A DNA stretch of 48,341 nucleotides from Paenibacillaceae bacterium ZCTH02-B3 (GCA_002159065.1 LZRV01000144.1:1-48341); one strand, 5' to 3'; positions 16,230 through 25,379 are shown, counted from the stretch's first letter. Made by a program: numbers and translations. Notes: generated from the letters alone by a model not told the origin.

Positions 16230-16820
16230 TCAGGAATGTTCCCTCCGCCGCATCGCGCCTCGCAGCAAATCATTGCGCGCCAGCACGGTCAGCGGATAAA
16301 TCAGCCTTCCCCGCTCGAGCAGAAACCGGATCGTGTTGCCGAAAGCCGCCGCCAGCGCTTCGTCCAGGTCCAGCCGGGACAGCTCCCGGATGTCCTCCGC
16401 GCCGGGATAATTCCGGCCGGGTTCGATGTAGTCGGCCAGACAGACGATCTTGTCGAGCAGCGACATTCCTTCCCGCCCGGACGTGTGCCAGCGGATCGCG
16501 TCCAGCACTTCTTCGTCGGCGACGCCGAGTTCCTCGCGGACGGCCCAGGCGCCGACGGGCGCGTGCCACAGCTCCTTGTCGTATTCCAGGAGGTCCGGCG
16601 CCAGATCCTGGTCCCGCAGGATCCGCTCCAGCCGTTCAGCAGGCCAGTCCTTCGCGTAATCATGGAGCAGCGCGGCCAGTTCGGCCTTGTCCGCGTCGCC
16701 GCCGAACCGCTCCGCCAATTCCCGCGCGGCTCCGACCACCCCGAGGGTGTGCTTCCAGCGCCGCTCCGACATCTGCCGGCGGACCGCTTCCGCCAGAGGG
16801 GCCAGTTCACTTTTTAGCAT
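16230..16820 (-). CDS. yqeK: YqeK, HD-domain bis(5'-nucleosyl)-tetraphosphatase (symmetrical)
   Basis: 196 residues from ATG 16820, with GGGGA 9 nt upstream; ATG 16829 is too close to that site. The HD-domain metal motif is at LAALLHDYAKDWP, with the upstream His in RRWKHTLGVV and downstream H in RWHTSG and D in LADYIEPGR. These are the diiron-site ligands of the YqeK family, which hydrolyse Ap4A. It overlaps the nadD 3' end by 14 nt, implying translational coupling, and precedes rsfS. Confidence 0.92.
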   Translation of the reverse strand: MLKSELAPLAEAVRRQMSERRWKHTLGVVGAARELAERFGGDADKAELAALLHDYAKDWPAERLERILRDQDLAPDLLEYDKELWHAPVGAWAVREELGVADEEVLDAIRWHTSGREGMSLLDKIVCLADYIEPGRNYPGAEDIRELSRLDLDEALAAAFGNTIRFLLERGRLIYPLTVLARNDLLRGAMRRREHS

Positions 16821-17400
16821 AAAGACCATTCCCCGTTATATACTCCCGAACCGGTTCCGGCACATAAAACCGGATCGAACGCCCTTCCCGCACCCTGCGT
16901 CGGATCTCCGCCGACGCGATGCCCACCGGCGGCATCGGCGCCCGCATCAGGCGCAGCCGAAACGCCTCCGGGAGCGCGTCTTCCCGCACCGGCTCTCCCG
17001 GGCGTTCCAGCGCGATGAACCGCACCCGGCGCGCCAGCTCTTCCGCGCGATGCCAGCCCGGCAGATCGTTGGCCATGTCCGATCCGACGATGAGCCAAAA
17101 CGACCGGTCCGGATAACGCCGGCTGAGGGCCTCGATGGTATCGATGGTGTACGACGGCCCCGGCCGGTCCAGCTCGATGGGTTCCACCCGGAAATGGGGA
17201 ACGTCCCGGATCGCCAGCTCCAGCATGTCCAGCCTTTGCCGGACGGAAGCTTCCGGCGGCGGCTTGTGGGGCGGCACGAGGACCGGCACGAACCAGACCT
17301 CCGCCAGATCCGCCGCTTCCCGGGCGGCTTCCGCCGCCATCAGGTGCCCGAAATGCACCGGGTCGAACGTGCCGCCGAACAGCCCGATCCGCAACGTCAT
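16807..17400 (-). CDS. nadD: Nicotinate-nucleotide adenylyltransferase
   Basis: 197 residues from ATG 17400. The start overlaps the aroE stop as ATGA. The nucleotidyltransferase signature GLFGGTFDPVHFGHLMAA provides the HxGH motif, VPVLVPPHKPP and LIVGSDMANDLPGWHRAEEL are NadD-specific strings, and SAEIRRRV corresponds to the C-terminal SxxxR motif. It adenylates nicotinate mononucleotide in NAD synthesis. In Bacillus a yhbY-type RNA-binding gene sits between aroE and nadD; here there is no room for it. Confidence 0.96.
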   Translation of the reverse strand: MTLRIGLFGGTFDPVHFGHLMAAEAAREAADLAEVWFVPVLVPPHKPPPEASVRQRLDMLELAIRDVPHFRVEPIELDRPGPSYTIDTIEALSRRYPDRSFWLIVGSDMANDLPGWHRAEELARRVRFIALERPGEPVREDALPEAFRLRLMRAPMPPVGIASAEIRRRVREGRSIRFYVPEPVREYITGNGLYAKK

Positions 17401-18248
17401 TTGCCCTCCCGCGACAGCGACTCCAGCACGGCTTCGCGCATCGCACTGACGGGAGCGGGCATTCCCGTCCAGATTTCGAAATTGTACACGGCCTGGTATA
17501 TGAACATCCCCACGCCGCCGTGAATGCGGCAGCCGCGGGCTTCCGCCCCTTTCAGGAAAGCCGTCTTGGGCGGATTGTAAACAATGTCGCTGGCCACCGC
17601 GCCGGGCCGCAGCCAGGAGGGATCGACGGGCACGTCTTCCACGTTCGGCGACATGCCGACGGAAGTGGTATTGACCACGATATCGGCTTCCGCGCAGGCG
17701 TCCGGCAGCCTGTCCCAAGGCAGGGCGCGGACGTCGGCTTCGGACGCGAACCGCCCGGCCAGCTCCGCCGCCTTCTCGTAGGTGCGGTTCACCACCGTGA
17801 CCCGGGCCGGTTTCTCCCGCAGAAGCGCCCACAGGATGCCGCGGGCGGCGCCTCCGCTGCCAACCAGGACGATGGTTTTGCCGGCCAGCTCCGGCTCGGC
17901 TTCCTCCTTGAGCGACCGGACATAGCCCAGTCCGTCCGTATTATAGCCCACCAGGAGGCCGTCCCGGTTGGCGATCATGTTGACCGCCCCGGCCGCCCGG
18001 GCGCTGTCGTCGATTTCGTCCAGGTACCGCATGACCGCCACCTTGTGCGGGATGGTCACGTTGAGCCCGCCGAAACCGAGCGCGCGCATCCCGGCGATCG
18101 CCTCCGCCAGCCGGCCGGCGGTCACGTGGAACGCGCCGTAGGCCCCGTTGTAGCCCGTCTCGGCAAAGGCCCGGGTGAACATGACGGGGGAACGCGAATG
18201 TCGCACCGGATCGCCGATCACCCCGAAAAACTTCGTATGGCTGTCCAT
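17397..18248 (-). CDS. aroE: Shikimate dehydrogenase
   Basis: 283 residues, normal for AroE. FGVIGDPVRHSRSPVMFTRAF holds the substrate-binding SRS motif, GLNVTIPHKVAVM the catalytic Lys, and NTDGLGYVRSL the substrate Asn and Asp. VLVGSGGAARGILWAL is the NADP-binding glycine motif. It reduces 3-dehydroshikimate to shikimate. ATG 18248 is preceded by GGGGAGGAGG. It appears to head a unit aroE-nadD-yqeK-rsfS, because an intrinsic terminator follows yqeH upstream and an extended -10 (TGGTAATCT, 18347-18339) lies between. Confidence 0.96.
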   Translation of the reverse strand: MDSHTKFFGVIGDPVRHSRSPVMFTRAFAETGYNGAYGAFHVTAGRLAEAIAGMRALGFGGLNVTIPHKVAVMRYLDEIDDSARAAGAVNMIANRDGLLVGYNTDGLGYVRSLKEEAEPELAGKTIVLVGSGGAARGILWALLREKPARVTVVNRTYEKAAELAGRFASEADVRALPWDRLPDACAEADIVVNTTSVGMSPNVEDVPVDPSWLRPGAVASDIVYNPPKTAFLKGAEARGCRIHGGVGMFIYQAVYNFEIWTGMPAPVSAMREAVLESLSREGK

Positions 18249-18357
18249 TTGCCTGCCGGCCTCCTCCCCAAGGATTTCCTTCCCGTTCCAACCCGCGGAT
18301 CCGGCCTCTTTGAGCGTCCTGTCTGCGAACCGCAGGCAAGATTACCAAAATGATACC

Positions 18358-18382
18358 AAAAAAAAGCCGCCCCGGCAGCCCT
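18358..18382 (-). terminator. Intrinsic terminator after yqeH
   Basis: Minus strand: GCTGC (18379-18375), loop CGGG, GCGGC (18370-18366), then eight T residues (18365-18358), immediately after the yqeH stop. The stem is short (5 bp with one G-T pair) but GC-rich, and the T-run is strong. It separates yqeG-yqeH from aroE. Confidence 0.65.
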
Positions 18383-19520
18383 ACAGCATGACTTCGCGCA
18401 ACCCGGCCCGGACACCCGTCGGCACATGCAGGGCGACCAGCGCGCCCGCCGTGCTGTTGGCCTTGATCCAGCCCAGCCCGGAAACAAACACGTCCCGGTG
18501 CTGGTCCGATCCGATGCGCAGTTCATGCCGCACCAGCGGCGGCATCCGCTCCAGATCCTCTTCCGACGGGGGAACGAGGAGCTTGCCCCGCTGCGCGGCG
18601 AACAGTTCGTCCGCCCGTTCCAGTTTCGTCCGGTGCACTTTCAGCGCCGGGGACACGTAAGCCGTGAAAGACTGCCGCTCTCCCTCCAGAAAATCGAACC
18701 GGACCAGCCCGCCGAAAAACAGCGTCTGCCTTGCATTCAGCTGATAGGTCAAAGGACGGAAGGGCTTTTCCGGCAGAATCGCCCCCAGGTCGCGCCGGGG
18801 AACCACTTCGGTCAGCCGGTGGGAATACACGATGCCCGGCGTGTCCACCAGCTGCACGCCGTCGCGCAACGGAATGCGGACGGCGTCCAGCGTCGTGCCC
18901 GGATAACGGGAGACGGTGAGCTCCCGCGCGAAGTCGCCGTATTCGGCGATGAGACGGTTGATCAGGGCGCTCTTGCCGACGTTCGTCGCGCCCACCACAT
19001 ACACGTCGCGCCCGCCCGCCAGACGGCGGATCGCTTCCGCCACCCGGTCGACGCCTTCGTTTCTGCGGGCGCTGCACAGCACCGCCTCGGCCGGTTCGAG
19101 ACCGTTTCGCCGGGCCTGCCTGAGCACCCAGGCCAAGAGGCGGGACCGGTTGGTGACTTTCGGCAGCAGGTCAAGCTTGTTGGCCACCAGCAGCACGGGA
19201 TTCCGGCCGACGAAGCGGTGGAGGCCGGTGATGAGGCTGCCCTCCATATCGTAGAGATCGGCAATGTGGACCACCAGGCAATCCGTCTCCGCGATGCCTC
19301 CCAGCAGCCGGAGAAAAGCGTCCGGGTCGGCCGTCACCGCCGAAATTTCGTTGTAGTGCCGGATGCGGAAGCAACGGCGGCACAGCGCGTCTTCTTCCCG
19401 TTCGAGGACGGCGCGGGGCACGAACCCCGGAAGCTCCTCGTGTTCGCTCTGCAACGCCGCGCCGCAGCCAAAACAACGGCGGGGAGCCGCTTCCCGCGGC
19501 TCCCGCATGTCGTCCTTCAC
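18381..19520 (-). CDS. yqeH: YqeH, circularly permuted ribosome-assembly GTPase
   Basis: 379 residues from GTG 19520. The start overlaps the yqeG stop (GTGA), and GGGAG lies 9 nt upstream. An N-terminal zinc finger has Cys16-x2-Cys19 and Cys47-x2-Cys50. The G motifs appear in permuted order: VANKLDLLPK (G4), then VGATNVGKSALINRL (G1), PGTTLD (G2) and VDTPGI (G3). This is the mark of the YqeH/YlqF class. It acts in 30S subunit maturation. It is followed by its own terminator. Confidence 0.96.
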   Translation of the reverse strand: MKDDMREPREAAPRRCFGCGAALQSEHEELPGFVPRAVLEREEDALCRRCFRIRHYNEISAVTADPDAFLRLLGGIAETDCLVVHIADLYDMEGSLITGLHRFVGRNPVLLVANKLDLLPKVTNRSRLLAWVLRQARRNGLEPAEAVLCSARRNEGVDRVAEAIRRLAGGRDVYVVGATNVGKSALINRLIAEYGDFARELTVSRYPGTTLDAVRIPLRDGVQLVDTPGIVYSHRLTEVVPRRDLGAILPEKPFRPLTYQLNARQTLFFGGLVRFDFLEGERQSFTAYVSPALKVHRTKLERADELFAAQRGKLLVPPSEEDLERMPPLVRHELRIGSDQHRDVFVSGLGWIKANSTAGALVALHVPTGVRAGLREVML

Positions 19521-20050
19521 CCGCGCCAACTCCCTTCCCCGTCCGGCCACAGCCCTTTCCGGCGCAGCCGGGATCGGGCGATCCGTTCGATGAGCCGGTT
19601 CATCTGCGTCGCCAGCCCTTCCTCGCCGGGAGCGATGGGAGAAACCAGAAAAGGAGTAAGTCCGGTCCGGCGCGCGCCCAGCACGTCGGTGACCAGCTGG
19701 TCGCCGATCACCGCCACCCGTTCGGGAGGCAGTTCGAGCAGGCGGAGCGCCTGGCGGAATGCCCCGGCCAGCGGCTTGCGCGCCGACGAAATGTACGGCA
19801 CGCCCAGAGGTTCGGCGATGGCGGACACACGGGCGCGGCGGTTGTTGGAGACGATGACGACGCGGAATCCCCGCTCGCGCACCCCTTCCACCCAGCGCGC
19901 CAGTTCCGGTGTGGCCGCGGTGGTGCGGGCGCTCACCAGCGTGTTGTCCAAATCGGCGATGATGCCCAAAAGGCCGAGTTCCCGGAGCATGTTCAGGTCG
20001 ATTTCGTACACGCTGCGAAAGACGCCTTCCGGCAGGAGATACTTAAACAT
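19517..20050 (-). CDS. yqeG: YqeG, HAD superfamily IIIA phosphatase
   Basis: 177 residues from ATG 20050, with GGGAG 10 nt upstream; a TTG at 20056 is too close. The HAD motif I is IADLDNTLV (DxDNT), motif II is VVIVSNN, motif III includes ARKPLAGAF and motif IV is VAVIGDQLVTDVLGA. The substrate is unknown in this family. It is the first gene of the yqeG-yqeH pair, joined by a 4-nt GTGA overlap. Confidence 0.93.
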   Translation of the reverse strand: MFKYLLPEGVFRSVYEIDLNMLRELGLLGIIADLDNTLVSARTTAATPELARWVEGVRERGFRVVIVSNNRRARVSAIAEPLGVPYISSARKPLAGAFRQALRLLELPPERVAVIGDQLVTDVLGARRTGLTPFLVSPIAPGEEGLATQMNRLIERIARSRLRRKGLWPDGEGSWRG

Positions 20051-20138
20051 CCGCAAACGGCTCCCGTTTCCTCCCGGAGTGGGAATGGCAATGATGTCGG
20101 ATCAAGATAAACAATAGCACAAATCCGGGGGGCGGCGC

Positions 20139-20167
20139 AAAAAACGGCCCGCCGCAAGCGGCGGGAC
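20139..20167 (-). terminator. Intrinsic terminator of the MoxR-DUF58-transglutaminase operon
   Basis: Minus strand CCCGCCG (20165-20159), a short loop and CGGCGGG (20154-20148), then CCG and six T residues (20144-20139), just after the transglutaminase stop at 20171. Confidence 0.85.
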
Positions 20168-20170
20168 CGC

Positions 20171-22465
20171 CTATTTCATCGATTTTCGGAGGTTGCGGAT
20201 CCGTTCGGCGAACTCCCGGTAATGCTCCTCGCTGCCGGCGACCGGACCGTACAGGGCCGCCTCGAACTGGAGCAGCACCAGATCCAGCTCGCCGCGAAGG
20301 TCCCCGACGGCGGCGCCCCATCTGCCGATGGTTTCCCGCATCGTCTCGTGCCGTTCGCGGCGCAATCCCTTGCGCCGCATGAACCGGATGAACCGGTGCA
20401 TTTCCATCACGATGCGTTCATTTGGCGTCGTGCCGCGATACCGCACCCGGCGCCACAGCGCCGCCAGGCGTTCCCGATGGCGCCATCCGAGCCATGCCGC
20501 CAACGCCAGGAGGAGGGTTCCCGCGGCGATGAAAGCCGCGGCCGCGGCGAAGTTTCCGCCGGCCGCTGAAGCTTCGCCGGCCGCTTCGGAGGGGCCGGAT
20601 ACGTCGACGGACACCGGCGCGGTTTCCTCGCTTTCTTCCGTCGCGAGCACCCGAAGCGGCATGGCGAATCCGGCGGTCGGCTCAAAAGGCACCCAGCCGA
20701 ATCCCTCGAAATACACCTCCGCCCAGGAATGGGCGTCCGCGTTGCGCACGATGTAGGTGCCGGCGCCCACCGGATCGGGGCTGTATTCGCCCATGGACAG
20801 CTGCATCAGTTCTTCCGCCACCGGATCGTATCCCGTGGCGTAGCCCTTGACCCAACGGGCCGGCAGACCGATGGAACGGGCCATGACGACGAACGCCGTG
20901 GAATAGTAATCGCAGTAACCTTCCCGGATTTCGAACAGAAACGCGTCCGCCACATCCCGGCTGCGCTGCCGGGACAGGTCCGGGGTGTTGGTGTACGGAT
21001 AGTTTTCCTTCAGATAGGCTTCCAGGAGTTTCGCCCGGTCATAGTCGCTCGCCGCTTCCGCGGTGACTTCCTCCGCCAGTTGCCGCACCCTGTCCGGCAG
21101 ATCGTCCGGCAGCTGCAGATAGACGGCCAGATCTCCCGGGTCGCCGGCGGGGCGCGCCGTCGTCCGCCTCAGCGCCTCCTCGTCCAGCAACAGCGTTTCC
21201 GAAACGATGGAGTAGGTCTGCACCCGCGTCGGACGGGGAAAGACGAGTTCCCACTCTTCCGCGTTCCAGGCCGGCCCCCGCTGCGAGCCGCTGTCCAGCG
21301 CCTGCAGCGACACGACGGGTCCCGCGCCGAACAGCACGGGAATCGGTTCATCCCGGACGATGGTGACCGTCTGTTCCACGATTTCCACATTGGCTTTTTC
21401 CCGGGATTGCGGCACGGGAAGGGGGATGCCTCCCGATTCTCCCGGCAGGCCTACGCGCAGGAGTTCGGGTTCCGGCGCATCCACCCATCCCCTTCCGGTG
21501 TAAACCGCCTTGGTTTCCCCGCGCCAGTAGCTCCGGTGGGTCGTGGTGATCTCCATGACCGGGGAGAAGTCGTATTCGAACGTCCCGCCGATTTCCGCGT
21601 CATTGCGGCTGTAACCCGACAGGGAGCTGGCGGCCGGCAGGAACAGGGGATTCGCCAGCACGCCGGCTTCCCCGTTGAAGGTGGGCACTTCGCGCCCCTG
21701 GGCGATGAGAAACAGGGTATACGGGTCTTCCAGCAGCGCCGGCGCCCGCGGCATGGAGGTGCCAAAAAGCAGCACGAGACCGATCACCGCTCCGGCCTGC
21801 AGTATCAGTTCCAGGGGCCGCTCGGCAAGCGCTTTCCAGCTGTCGAAATGGCGGTCGCGCAGCTGGCGGAGATGGAGCAGCACCAGCCAGACGAGGCCGA
21901 TTCCCACCGTGGCGGCGATGTTGGGCCAAAGAAGGAGAGGGAAGAACGAATCAAGGGCGGCCATCAGCGCCACGGACAGCATGACGACGGCCAGCACATG
22001 GCGCCTCCCCGTCGCCCAGTAAGCGACCAGCCGGGCAGACAGAAGCACCGCCAGGGCGATGGGAACGTACGGCATAAGCTGGATGCCGTGCGCCTGCGCG
22101 AACGCGGCGATCTCTTGCCAGCGGCGCCAGGTCTCGGGCCAGCCGAGCCACTCAAACGGGGTGTGAACGACCGTGGCCCAGACAACGGCGATCGTCTGGA
22201 GGACGAAGCGCAGCGCGGCAAGCCGTCCGATCGCGAGTTCCGTCACGGCGGCCGCCCAGATTCCGGCGTAAACGATTTCAAAGGTTTCTTGACACCAGTA
22301 ATCCTTGAAAATCGCCGTCACTTGAAGCGCGATGAGCAGCGCCAGCAGGCGAGGCAAGCGGTCGAGGGCGGCGTTCCAGATCCGCAGGTCCCGGTCGGGC
22401 CGGCGAAACATCGCGGCCCCCGATCCGCGAAGCGGGTTCCAGGCGGTGTCGACGGTGCGGTTCAT
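20171..22465 (-). CDS. Membrane transglutaminase-like protein (TgpA type)
   Basis: 764 residues. The N-terminal 240 residues hold about six hydrophobic segments, followed by an extracytoplasmic domain with the transglutaminase fold. The predicted triad is Cys518 (GYCDYYSTAF), His579 (DAHSWAEVYF) and Glu595 (GWVPFEPTAG), where many relatives have Asp or Glu. One more membrane segment follows at about 630-660 (FAAAAAFIAAGTLLLALAAWL), then a cytoplasmic DUF4129-like tail. ATG 22465 overlaps the DUF58 stop (ATGA). The MoxR-DUF58-transglutaminase set is widespread. Its substrate is not established, though a role in envelope protein processing or cross-linking is often proposed. Confidence 0.9.
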   Translation of the reverse strand: MNRTVDTAWNPLRGSGAAMFRRPDRDLRIWNAALDRLPRLLALLIALQVTAIFKDYWCQETFEIVYAGIWAAAVTELAIGRLAALRFVLQTIAVVWATVVHTPFEWLGWPETWRRWQEIAAFAQAHGIQLMPYVPIALAVLLSARLVAYWATGRRHVLAVVMLSVALMAALDSFFPLLLWPNIAATVGIGLVWLVLLHLRQLRDRHFDSWKALAERPLELILQAGAVIGLVLLFGTSMPRAPALLEDPYTLFLIAQGREVPTFNGEAGVLANPLFLPAASSLSGYSRNDAEIGGTFEYDFSPVMEITTTHRSYWRGETKAVYTGRGWVDAPEPELLRVGLPGESGGIPLPVPQSREKANVEIVEQTVTIVRDEPIPVLFGAGPVVSLQALDSGSQRGPAWNAEEWELVFPRPTRVQTYSIVSETLLLDEEALRRTTARPAGDPGDLAVYLQLPDDLPDRVRQLAEEVTAEAASDYDRAKLLEAYLKENYPYTNTPDLSRQRSRDVADAFLFEIREGYCDYYSTAFVVMARSIGLPARWVKGYATGYDPVAEELMQLSMGEYSPDPVGAGTYIVRNADAHSWAEVYFEGFGWVPFEPTAGFAMPLRVLATEESEETAPVSVDVSGPSEAAGEASAAGGNFAAAAAFIAAGTLLLALAAWLGWRHRERLAALWRRVRYRGTTPNERIVMEMHRFIRFMRRKGLRRERHETMRETIGRWGAAVGDLRGELDLVLLQFEAALYGPVAGSEEHYREFAERIRNLRKSMK

Positions 22466-23709
22466 GCGGTTTCCACCCCCGGCATCCGCGTCAAATCCTC
22501 AAGCCGCGCAATGGAGAAAAAGGGCCATCCGCGCGCTTCAAATGACCGTTCCCACGCCGCCAGGGCCTTGGCTTCTTCCCCGCGCGGCTGCGTTTCCCGG
22601 ATGTGAATGTGGCAGGGAACCATCCGCCGGGCGGCCAGGATGTCCAGCGACCCGATCGCCTCGGGGGAAGCCGCCGGGCTGACGATGACGCAAAACACAC
22701 CCGGCTCGTAGCGCTCCGCCGCCGCCGTCGCCAGGGCCGCCAGCGGTTCGCGGCCGTCGGCTTCCACGTCGATCAGGTGATCCAGCAGATCTTCCCGCGA
22801 TACCGGCGTCCGCTGCCCGCCGAACAGGACGGGACCGCCCCGGCCGATGGACACGAATCCCACCGGCATGCCGCGCTTCAGACCCAGATCCAGCACCGAC
22901 GCCGCCGCCGAGACGGCCAGCTCGAATCCTTCCGCCGTCCGGTAGGCGGACGACTGGCGGTCGAGCAGCACGACCAGTCGCGGCAGCGATTCCCGTTCGA
23001 ATTCCTTCGACTTCCATTCGCCGGTCCGGGCGGTGGCGTTCCAATGGATGCGGGACAGGCGGTCGCCGTGGATGTATTCGCGCACGCCGTCGATCTGCGT
23101 CGTCTCCCGCGCCCAGAGGGCCGACGTCGTGCGCTGGTAGACGCCGGTACGGGCCATGCGCACCGGCGACCATTCCCTGAGGTCGACGGTGCGGGGCAGC
23201 ACCTTGACGGTCATCGGGATGTCGCAGGAGCCCCGGTGTTCGAACAGGCCGAACACGTCGCGGGTGGAGACCACCGTCGGCAGGAACCGGTAGGTTCCGC
23301 GCCGCAGGGGCGCCGTCACGTACTCCACCACCCCCCGCCGGCGGTAATCCGGCACGCAGGAAAGTTCGTACTCCCGCACTTCGCCTCCCGATTCGCGGAC
23401 AATCTTTTCCCGCACGATCAGATACGGCAGCGGCCAGTACCCGGGCACCTGGATTTTCAGCCTGACGTGCAGCCGGGCGCCGGCCACAAGCCTCGGATTG
23501 GCCGCGAATTCCCCTTCCAGCGTCCGTTCCGCCTGCACGCGGGTTACGCCGCTCCATCGTCCCAGCAGCAAATAAACGGCCAGGCCGTTCAGCATCGCGA
23601 ACAGCATCAGCGACGTCTTGCCGCCCTGCATCAGGAGATACAAAAGCGAAGCCGCATACAGGCCCGCACCCAGCCACAGCCGGCGCGGCCTGGACCGAAG
23701 CCGGCTCAT
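22462..23709 (-). CDS. DUF58 domain protein
   Basis: 415 residues. Two hydrophobic segments near the N-terminus (residues about 10-50) are followed by a beta-rich region and then the DUF58 signature GVREYIHGDRLSRIHWNATARTG. A von Willebrand factor A-like fold follows (LPRLVVLLDRQ, VSAAASVLDLGLKRGMPVGFV). The start lies one base after the MoxR stop. It belongs with the MoxR ATPase upstream and the transglutaminase downstream. Its partner role (metal-dependent adhesion, substrate recruitment) is inferred from MoxR-VWA systems. Confidence 0.9.
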   Translation of the reverse strand: MSRLRSRPRRLWLGAGLYAASLLYLLMQGGKTSLMLFAMLNGLAVYLLLGRWSGVTRVQAERTLEGEFAANPRLVAGARLHVRLKIQVPGYWPLPYLIVREKIVRESGGEVREYELSCVPDYRRRGVVEYVTAPLRRGTYRFLPTVVSTRDVFGLFEHRGSCDIPMTVKVLPRTVDLREWSPVRMARTGVYQRTTSALWARETTQIDGVREYIHGDRLSRIHWNATARTGEWKSKEFERESLPRLVVLLDRQSSAYRTAEGFELAVSAAASVLDLGLKRGMPVGFVSIGRGGPVLFGGQRTPVSREDLLDHLIDVEADGREPLAALATAAAERYEPGVFCVIVSPAASPEAIGSLDILAARRMVPCHIHIRETQPRGEEAKALAAWERSFEARGWPFFSIARLEDLTRMPGVETA

Positions 23710-23710
23710 G

Positions 23711-24664
23711 TCAACGCTCCGATCCGACCGGCACCGGGAGGCGGTGCATCAGCTCATCCAGCACCGCCCGCGGCGTCAGGCCGTTCATTCTCGCTTCGGC
23801 GCGCAGATGCATGCGGTGGCCGAGCACCAGCGGCGCCAGCGCCTTGACGTCATCGGGGATGACGTAATTGCGCCCGGCGAGGAGCGCCCGCGCCCGCACC
23901 GCGGCGGACAGCGCCACCGCCGCCCGCGGGCTGGCCCCCAGCAGGACGGCGGGATGGGTCCGCGATTCCCGGATCAGCCGAAGCAGGTAGTCGGCGACGT
24001 CGTCCTCGATATGTACCTGGGACGCCAGCTCCTGCATCCGGATGACGTCGTCCAGGGAAGCCACCGGCTCCAGGGCGTCCGCGGAGCGCTCCGCGGCCGG
24101 TTCCAGCACGAGCCGCTTTTCCGACGCCTCGTCCGGATAGCCCAGGGAAATTTTGAGCAGAAACCGGTCCAGCTGCGCTTCGGGCAGGCTGTAGGTTCCC
24201 TCGAATTCGATGGGATTCTGCGTGGCAAACAGCATGAACGGGACGGGCAGCGGATGGGATTCGCCGTCCACCGTCACATGCCTTTCTTCCATGGCTTCCA
24301 GCAGGGCCGATTGCGTCTTGGTGGTCGCCCGGTTGATCTCGTCGACCAGCACCAAATTGGCCATGATGGGACCGGGACGGAACCGGAATTGCTCTTCCTT
24401 CGGATGGTAGATGCTCACGCCGGTGATATCGGTCGGGAGCAGATCGGGGTTGCACTGGATGCGGTGGTAGGCGCCGCCGATCGATCTGGCGAGGGATTTG
24501 ACCAGCAGCGTCTTGCCGGTGCCCGGCACGTCCTCGATGAGGACGTGTCCGCCGGCCACCAGCGCGATGAGGAGCCAGTCGATGACGTCCCGCTTGCCGT
24601 AAATGCACGCTTCCATGTTGCTGCGGATCCGATTGGCCGCTTGCACCGCCGTTTGCGTGTCCAT
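23711..24664 (-). CDS. MoxR-family AAA+ ATPase
   Basis: 317 residues from ATG 24664. ATG 24673 abuts the GAGAGG site, whereas 24664 lies 9 nt from it. Walker A is EDVPGTGKTLL (47-52), Walker B is LVLVDEINRA, sensor 1 is FATQNPIEFEGTYSL (the MoxR hallmark), and the arginine-containing PEAQLDRFLLK follows. MoxR proteins act as chaperone-like ATPases on VWA partners, here DUF58. It is first in a three-gene operon with tight junctions. Confidence 0.94.
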   Translation of the reverse strand: MDTQTAVQAANRIRSNMEACIYGKRDVIDWLLIALVAGGHVLIEDVPGTGKTLLVKSLARSIGGAYHRIQCNPDLLPTDITGVSIYHPKEEQFRFRPGPIMANLVLVDEINRATTKTQSALLEAMEERHVTVDGESHPLPVPFMLFATQNPIEFEGTYSLPEAQLDRFLLKISLGYPDEASEKRLVLEPAAERSADALEPVASLDDVIRMQELASQVHIEDDVADYLLRLIRESRTHPAVLLGASPRAAVALSAAVRARALLAGRNYVIPDDVKALAPLVLGHRMHLRAEARMNGLTPRAVLDELMHRLPVPVGSER

Positions 24665-24736
24665 TCGTCTCATCCTCTCCCGTCCCGCAATCCGTTCCCG
24701 CCAGGCGGAGCGGTTTCCATACTGTCATGTGGAAAT

Positions 24737-24766
24737 ATTATACCTGAACGAGCAAAGCCTCGTAAA
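24737..24766 (-). promoter_or_regulatory. Candidate promoter of the MoxR operon
   Basis: Minus strand -35-like TTTACG (24766-24761), 18-bp spacer and perfect TATAAT (24742-24737), about 70 nt upstream of the MoxR start. Confidence 0.5.
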
Positions 24767-24837
24767 TTTGAGAATCCCACAAAAAACCCGGCAATTCCGC
24801 CAAAACCGCTTTGGCCGCGATTTCCCGCATCCCCCCG

Positions 24838-24893
24838 AAAAATGATAAACGGACGATCGGGACATCCGGTTTGACCTTTTGTCCCGACCGTCC
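24838..24893 (-). terminator. Intrinsic terminator of spoVAE
   Basis: Minus strand arm GGACGGTCGGGACA (24893-24880), loop, then TGTCCCGATCGTCC (24864-24851) with one mismatch, followed by GTTTATCATTTTT (24850-24838). The T-run is interrupted. Confidence 0.7.
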
Positions 24894-24915
24894 GTCCTGG
24901 CCGGTTCCGGCCGCG

Positions 24916-25278
24916 TCATCCCTTCGGCCGCACGAACAGGGCCGCGATGAACGAGAAAATGATCGCCGCGGAGATGCCCGCGCTGGTCACTTCGAAAATG
25001 CCGGTGATGACGCCGATCCATCCGTCCCGCTCCAGCTCCGTGAGCGCGCCGTGCACCAGGGCGTTGCCGAAGCTGGTGATGGGCACGGTGGCGCCGGCGC
25101 CCGCGAATTCGATGAGGGGGTCGTACCATCCGATGCCGTCCACGATCGCCCCCAGGACCACCAGGGTGGTCATGGCATGGGCGGGCGTCAGCCTGGCGAC
25201 GTCGAACAGCAGCTGACCGAGCACGCAGATGCCCCCGCCGACCAGAAATGCCCAGACGTACTGCAGCCACGCGTCCAT
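24916..25278 (-). CDS. spoVAE: Stage V sporulation protein AE (SpoVAE/SpoVAEb family)
   Basis: 120 residues from ATG 25278, with GGGAGG 8 nt upstream. It is very hydrophobic, with about four membrane segments. The family strings [59 protein letters not shown] and [19 protein letters not shown] are all present. SpoVA proteins move calcium-dipicolinate into the forespore and out during germination. The neighbouring spoVAC/AD genes of the usual operon are not here, so this is a lone copy, divergent from sigK. Confidence 0.9.
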   Translation of the reverse strand: MDAWLQYVWAFLVGGGICVLGQLLFDVARLTPAHAMTTLVVLGAIVDGIGWYDPLIEFAGAGATVPITSFGNALVHGALTELERDGWIGVITGIFEVTSAGISAAIIFSFIAALFVRPKG

Positions 25279-25379
25279 GCGCACTTCCTCCCTTCGGTTT
25301 CCCGTCGGTGCCGTTCGTTCCCGCTCACCTCATTATTTGTCCGTTCGGCGAACTTTATGAATCAGGCCCCGTTGCACGC

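Noticed and set aside
16810..17400. Hidden yhbY gene within the aroE-nadD region
   Set aside because: aroE and nadD overlap by four bases, and no frame encodes the GKGGxT-type CRM domain.
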